DNA of 64,000 bases from Paraherbaspirillum soli (GTDB taxonomy: Bacteria > Pseudomonadota > Gammaproteobacteria > Burkholderiales > Burkholderiaceae_D). Below the pieces are notes generated by a model. It ran no database searches and was not told the origin of the DNA. It saw nothing but the letters and a program-made list of their open reading frames with translations. Made by a program: the position numbers and the translations under genes. Shown piece by piece: positions 61,931 to 64,000 of this stretch. The stretch spans positions 270,179-334,178 of the forward strand of contig NZ_JBHSMT010000028.1 of the NCBI RefSeq assembly GCF_042654985.1, read 5' to 3'. The first letter of the stretch is position 1, and each line of letters starts with the position of its first letter.

Positions 61931-62995
61931 GTGACCACCCCGCTCAGAAAAATCATCCATTGCGATTGTGATTGCTTTTACGCCGCCGTTGAAATGCGCG
62001 ACGACCCGTCGTTGCGCACGCTGCCGGTAGCAGTCGGCGGCAAAGCCACGCAACGCGGCGTCATCGCCACTTGCAATTACGAGGCCCGGCGCTTCGGCGT
62101 GCGTTCCGCGATGGCGACGGCGCAAGCGCTCAAGCGCTGCCCCGGTCTGGTGATCCTGCCGCCTTCGATGGACAAATATCGTGCCGCGTCGGCCCAGATC
62201 CTGGCGATTTATCACGATTACACCGACATCGTCGAGCCGCTCTCGCTGGACGAGGCTTTTCTCGACGTTTCCCGCGCCACCCACTTCAAGGGCAGCGCCA
62301 CCTTGATTGCGCAAGACATCCGCGCCCGCATCGAACAAACGGTCGGCATCACCGCCTCGGCCGGGATCGCGCCCAACAAGTTCCTGGCGAAAATCGCCAG
62401 CGACTGGAACAAACCGAATGGCCAGTTCGTGATCAGACCGGCGGAGGTCGAGGACTTCGTGGCCGCGCTGCCGGTCGAGAAGCTATTCGGCGTCGGCAAG
62501 GTGACGGCGGAAAAATTGCAGCGGCTGGGAACCCATACTTGCGCCGACCTGCGCAACTGGTCGATGGCCGATTTGCAACATTATTTCGGCAAATTCGGCG
62601 AGAGATTGTATGACTTGTCGCGCGGGATCGATCCGCGCGAAGTGTGCCCGACGCGCGAACTGCAATCGATCAGCGTGGAAGAAACCTACTCCGTCGATTT
62701 ACCCGATCTGGCGGCTTGCCTGGCGCAGCTGCCGGATCTGTTCGGCAAACTCGAAGGCCGGATACGGCGCTCAACCACCGAGCGTCATATCAACAAGCTA
62801 TCGGTAAAAATCCGCTTTGCCGATTTCCGCCAAACCACTGTCGAATGCCTGGGCACGGCACCGGACCGGATGCTGTTCCAGAAGCTGATCGAAACCGGAT
62901 TTCAGCGCGGCCGGCAAGCGGTCCGGCTGCTGGGCATAGGCGTACGCTTGACCGAGGATGCGACCAGGAATCAGCTGGAAATTCCGTTCGATTAA
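61931..62995 (+). CDS. dinB: DNA polymerase IV (Y family)
   Basis: 354 residues from GTG 61931. Catalytic motifs: IIHCDCDCFYAAVE (first Asp plus steric-gate Phe/Tyr), YEARRFGVRSAM, and PLSLDEAFLDV (Asp-Glu pair). The helix-hairpin-helix region is LFGVGKVTAEKLQRLG, and the little-finger domain is near the end. The C-terminus QLEIPFD is the beta-clamp-binding pentapeptide type. Error-prone translesion synthesis. No LexA box was seen upstream. The stop shares TTAA with the converging downstream gene. Confidence 0.95.
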   Translation: MTTPLRKIIHCDCDCFYAAVEMRDDPSLRTLPVAVGGKATQRGVIATCNYEARRFGVRSAMATAQALKRCPGLVILPPSMDKYRAASAQILAIYHDYTDIVEPLSLDEAFLDVSRATHFKGSATLIAQDIRARIEQTVGITASAGIAPNKFLAKIASDWNKPNGQFVIRPAEVEDFVAALPVEKLFGVGKVTAEKLQRLGTHTCADLRNWSMADLQHYFGKFGERLYDLSRGIDPREVCPTRELQSISVEETYSVDLPDLAACLAQLPDLFGKLEGRIRRSTTERHINKLSVKIRFADFRQTTVECLGTAPDRMLFQKLIETGFQRGRQAVRLLGIGVRLTEDATRNQLEIPFD

Positions 62996-63429
62996 GCATA
63001 ATCGTCGGGCCGCGGCCAGCGATAACCGAGCACGTCCGCCAGCGGATAAGCAAGTTCGCAGACTTGGTCCAATTGATTGCCGCCGAGCAGATAAACATAC
63101 TGGGCGTCGGTCCTCAAGAAAAAGCCCACGTGCCCGCGCCAGCTGGCAGGATCGTCCCGGCTCAGAACCGCGATGCAGCCAAGCTGAGGCTGATCCAGCG
63201 CCTGCCCCCATTCCAGCCAGGAGCGCGCCAGCGCAGAGCCGGTGCCGCGAATGCCGACTTCGGCCAGGCACCAGTTGACGAACGACGAGCACCACGATGC
63301 CTTGTCGTCATAGCCCCGGATGTTGGTGTCGGCGTGATATTCGGTAATGCGCGCATTGCTTTGTCCGGACGGGAAGCGGGCCACGCCCATTTCGCCTTCG
63401 GCCACGCGCATCCAGTTGATTTTTTTCAT
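62992..63429 (-). CDS. TIGR02594/NlpC-CHAP-like peptidoglycan hydrolase
   Basis: 145 residues from ATG 63429; the longer ORF crosses repeat B. Catalytic Cys in KASWCSSFVNWCLAEVGI, His in SWRGHVGFFLRTD and a polar third residue in GGNQLDQVCEL, the Cys-His-Asn/Asp pattern of the TIGR02594 group in the NlpC/P60-CHAP superfamily. No signal peptide, so export by type VI secretion, holin or lysis would be needed; many members are toxins or phage/effector amidases. Convergent with dinB, overlapping by the stop codons. Confidence 0.85.
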   Translation of the reverse strand: MKKINWMRVAEGEMGVARFPSGQSNARITEYHADTNIRGYDDKASWCSSFVNWCLAEVGIRGTGSALARSWLEWGQALDQPQLGCIAVLSRDDPASWRGHVGFFLRTDAQYVYLLGGNQLDQVCELAYPLADVLGYRWPRPDDYA

Positions 63430-63491
63430 GAGGCTTTGGGTAAGGAAGAGGCTGGTAATTTTTCTGCGGCCCCGTGACTGGGAGCGGGCAG

Positions 63492-63587
63492 GTAGGGCGG
63501 AAAAGCGCAGCGTCTTCCGCCGTTCTGGATGCGTCAAATGTCTGTGGCACATCCAACGGCGGATAACGCTGCGCTCATCCGCCCTAC
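63492..63587 (+). repeat. repeat family B, copy 11 (96 bp)
   Basis: GTAGGGCGGAAAAGCGCAGC ... GCGCTCATCCGCCCTAC, between the hydrolase gene and the 63598 gene. Confidence 0.92.
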
Positions 63588-63597
63588 TTCTGGCACG

Positions 63598-63858
63598 TTA
63601 CTCTTTACGCGTTTTCTTGCTCTCGAATTCTGCGCGCATCACATCGAACAAATTGTGGCGGTCGGCGACCTGCTCGATGCAGGAATGGATCAAGCCATTG
63701 ACCATTTCGTCGCGTTTGGATAGTTCGCGAGCGGGCCGCAACAGGCGCAGCACCTCATCCAGGCAGATCATGCCGAGACGTGCTGTTTCTATGGCTTCGT
63801 CGAGGTGGTTGGTTTCTGGACAGATCAGTTTTTTGTCAGGCGTGATAGCAAAGGTCAT
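63598..63858 (-). CDS. small hypothetical protein
   Basis: 86 residues from ATG 63858 (AGGAG seven bases upstream). MTFAITPDKKLICPETNHLD is followed by a helical segment (EAIETARLGMICLDEVLRLL) and a charged C-terminus (FESKKTRKE). No signal or membrane segment. Placement beside repeat B recalls the 3112 gene, but no sequence similarity was clear. The group II intron 3' end lies 53 bases upstream and may have separated it from its promoter. Confidence 0.6.
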   Translation of the reverse strand: MTFAITPDKKLICPETNHLDEAIETARLGMICLDEVLRLLRPARELSKRDEMVNGLIHSCIEQVADRHNLFDVMRAEFESKKTRKE

Positions 63859-63910
63859 ACGGGCTCCTATGGTGTGAGGTTTAATGAGCCGCGCTGTGCT
63901 GAAACGGGAG

Positions 63911-64000
63911 ATCGAGTCGCCCAAAGGAACCTCCCCTTCAGGCTCTCACAGAACCGGACGTGAACCTCTCGATTCATCCGGCTCTTGTCGTTCAGCCCCA
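63911..64000 (-). mobile_element. 3' end of a group II intron (domains V and VI)
   Basis: On the minus strand, domain V reads GAGCCGGAT-GAATC-GAGA-GGTTC-ACGTCCGGTTC (63984-63951), with GAGA tetraloop and bulge. Domain VI follows with CTGAAGG/CCTTTGG arms and the terminal CGACTCGAT. The ribozyme body and the reverse-transcriptase gene would lie beyond the right edge. Confidence 0.75.

Noticed and set aside
61860..61931. LexA/SOS box upstream of dinB
   Set aside because: No CTG-N10-CAG-type palindrome found before the GTG start.

Overview
The window looks like a draft chromosome segment (two 10-N assembly gaps) of a GC-rich betaproteobacterium, most likely of the Oxalobacteraceae (Collimonas/Janthinobacterium/Herminiimonas type). 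That placement is inference. It rests on the combination of a pqiAABC cluster, a classical chaperone-usher pilus, DbpA, a QseBC-like two-component pair, an AA10 chitin/cellulose oxygenase, an M9 collagenase and dense families of short palindromic repeats.

Layout. 0-2.3 kb: piece of a type II secretion operon (gspG - lytic transglycosylase - gspF, minus strand). 2.5-4 kb: a small unknown gene wrapped in inverted 96-bp repeats. 4-5.5 kb: secreted AA10 LPMO. 5.7-9.3 kb: pqiA-pqiA-pqiB-pqiC lipid-transport operon with start/stop overlaps. 9.4-15.4 kb: five-gene chaperone-usher fimbrial operon (subunit, chaperone, usher, subunit, crystallin-headed adhesin). 16-18 kb: PIN/Phd toxin-antitoxin pair, then an overlapping peptidoglycan-hydrolase/secreted-partner pair. 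18-31.4 kb: mostly housekeeping (pseudouridine-synthase-like protein, CYTH-CHAD triphosphatase, TonB receptor, TRIC channel, lipoprotein nucleosidase, DbpA helicase, aldo/keto reductase). 31.4-35 kb: collagenase, Hpt protein, zinc ribbon.

The accessory heart of the window is 35.39-45.02 kb. It starts at an initiator tRNA gene whose last 12 bases (CCCCCGCAACCA) recur at 45010-45021, directly before a strong terminator. In between lie a serine-recombinase tail reading into the tRNA, a broken phage portal gene, a split Rhs system with a possible immunity protein, a cluster of GGTAACC motifs, and an AT-rich two-gene operon. That operon combines a ParB/DGQHR/DUF262-like protein with a protein carrying a C-terminal HEPN-type RHSLIH motif. 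I regard it as the best candidate for an undescribed (defence-like) system.

45.2-64 kb returns to core-type genes: monooxygenase and SRPBCC proteins, an NPPW methyltransferase, a LysR/MFS divergent pair, a quinone oxidoreductase, two duplicated dCache chemoreceptors, LtrA, a histidine decarboxylase-ACT operon, a two-component system with a PepSY protein, DinB and an NlpC/CHAP-like hydrolase. The 3' end of a group II intron enters at the right edge.

Five families of short structured repeats (called A-E here) are scattered through the intergenic spaces, often at 3' ends of genes. Several copies show compensatory base changes. One A copy has a matching empty site in the duplicated chemoreceptor upstream region, direct evidence that the family has moved.
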